Assembly: GCA_024743255.1 (NCBI GenBank)
Contig: JANSWY010000012.1
Coordinates: 32,733-96,732, forward strand
Direction: 5' to 3'
Length of the DNA stretch: 64,000 nt
Source of the DNA: a bacterium
GTDB taxonomy: Bacteria > Bacteroidota > Bacteroidia > Cytophagales > Cyclobacteriaceae
The notes below the pieces were generated by a model that did not search any database, had not been told where the DNA came from, and worked only from the letters and a program-made list of their open reading frames with translations. Positions 63,365 through 64,000 of this stretch are shown here, in pieces. Each line of letters begins with the position of its first letter. The stretch's first letter is position 1. The position numbers and the translations under genes are program-made.

Positions 63365-64000
63365 TTAATCTAATCCAGCTTTATCATCTGAAAATTCAAC
63401 CAATTCAAATTTTCCTTTCAGCCCTTCAACAGCATTTGGACCTATCCAAAGGTTGAATGACCCTGGTTCAGCAACCCATTCCGAATCAAGGTTGTAAAAC
63501 TCTAGCTGCTCTGGTGTAATTACAAATTCAACTACTTGAGTTTCTCCTGGAGCCAACTCCACTCTTTTGAAATCTGCTAACTGTCTTACTGGTCTGGTGA
63601 TACTTGCAAACTCATCCTGAAAATAAAGTTGCACAATCTCAGTTGCAGCCACTTTCCCAGTATTTGTCACAGTCGCAGATGCCGTTATGGTGCCATTCAT
63701 TGGCAGAGTAGTGTTACTAGTTGTAAACTTGGAATACTTCACAGAGGAATACGAAAGCCCATAGCCAAAAGGAAAAAGAGGCGTATAACCATCATCCAAA
63801 TAATGAGAAGTATTTCCCAAACTACTTTGCCAGGCTCCAATAGGGATATCCTCAATATGAACGAAAGATTTTTCATTTGCGGGTCTTCCGGTCTTTTTGT
63901 GATTATAATGAACTGGAATTTGACCAACAGTTCTTGGCCATGAAACAGGTAGTCTACCAGAAGGGTTAAAATCTCCATAAACAAGATCTAGTGTAGAAGG
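63365..64000 (-). CDS. Glycoside hydrolase family 3 (beta-glucosidase, BglX-like), 3' part only
   Basis: The frame is open from the window edge, so the 5' part is missing; 211 residues are visible. The first residues (DLVYGDFNPSGRLPVSWPRT, then VGQIPVHYNHKKTGRP) are the classic end of the GH3 C-terminal domain. FPFGYGLSYSSVKYS leads into the fibronectin-III-like GH3 tail domain, which ends near the stop. The catalytic nucleophile would lie upstream, outside the window. Expected activity is release of terminal glucose or related sugars from beta-glycosides, likely in the periplasm. Confidence 0.92.
   Translation of the reverse strand, partial: PSTLDLVYGDFNPSGRLPVSWPRTVGQIPVHYNHKKTGRPANEKSFVHIEDIPIGAWQSSLGNTSHYLDDGYTPLFPFGYGLSYSSVKYSKFTTSNTTLPMNGTITASATVTNTGKVAATEIVQLYFQDEFASITRPVRQLADFKRVELAPGETQVVEFVITPEQLEFYNLDSEWVAEPGSFNLWIGPNAVEGLKGKFELVEFSDDKAGLD

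Noticed and set aside
63365..63820. A separate 151-residue protein starting at TTG 63820
   Set aside because: The same frame continues without a stop to the window edge with unmistakable glycoside hydrolase family 3 residues, so this is an internal codon of a truncated gene.

Overview
This 64 kb window looks like ordinary chromosome from an AT-rich Bacteroidota, most likely a marine or soil member of the Cytophagales. The evidence is: two long TonB-dependent receptors (TBDRs) with carboxypeptidase-regulatory N-termini; a type IX secretion (T9SS) sorting domain; families largely confined to the phylum (DUF6268, DUF6588, DUF4249, DUF6768, permease-prefix ABC permeases); few Shine-Dalgarno sequences; several TTG starts; and promoter-like sites of the Bacteroidota form TTG-N18-20-TAnnTTTG. 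I see no rRNA, tRNA, CRISPR array, transposase, integrase or phage gene.

Layout. 0-9 kb: a Na/Pi cotransporter, an Lrp regulator divergent from a DUF1338 (2-oxoadipate dioxygenase-type) gene, an outer-membrane barrel, a secreted FG-GAP/ASPIC protein with a T9SS tail, an HTH regulator with an unusually readable promoter, and an MFS transporter. 9-18 kb: an ECF sigma/anti-sigma pair, a MetR-like LysR regulator divergent from a mini-ORF plus EamA exporter, a compact gluconate cassette (gluconokinase, 6-phosphogluconate dehydrogenase, gluconate permease), a DEAD-box RNA helicase, and a second ECF sigma factor with a small membrane protein. 18.25-18.95 kb: a non-coding island of tandem and hairpin repeats. 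19-32 kb: envelope protein, hydrolase, a response regulator facing a large TPR-PAS-GAF kinase, sugar porter, persulfide dioxygenase-rhodanese fusion, a DUF350/transglutaminase pair, a PdxH-like flavoprotein and a CBS protein. 32-41 kb: amino-acid oxidase, Ada-AlkA alkylation repair pair, DinB protein, chemoreceptor, glutaminyl-tRNA synthetase and a tartrate-resistant-type phosphatase next to a TBDR. 44-56 kb: two related sensor kinases, an Lrp regulator divergent from a methionine gamma-lyase-like enzyme, DUF2891, VOC, and a PadR plus ABC permease pair. 56.4-63.4 kb: a tightly coupled four-gene envelope operon (unknown exported protein, TBDR, DUF4249 lipoprotein, large macroglobulin-like protein with a plug-like C-terminus). 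The right edge holds the 3' part of a family 3 glycoside hydrolase.

The best candidates for undescribed biology are the four-gene TBDR/DUF4249/macroglobulin operon, the repeat island in which three unrelated tandem arrays all have periods that are multiples of 7 bp, and a set of readable operators: a PadR palindrome on its own promoter, a 30-bp-phased direct repeat on the HTH-gene promoter, a LysR palindrome, a 16-bp perfect palindrome before the large kinase, and a 15-bp-stem hairpin abutting the DUF2891 start codon. All functional statements are inferences from reading the sequence; no database search was run.
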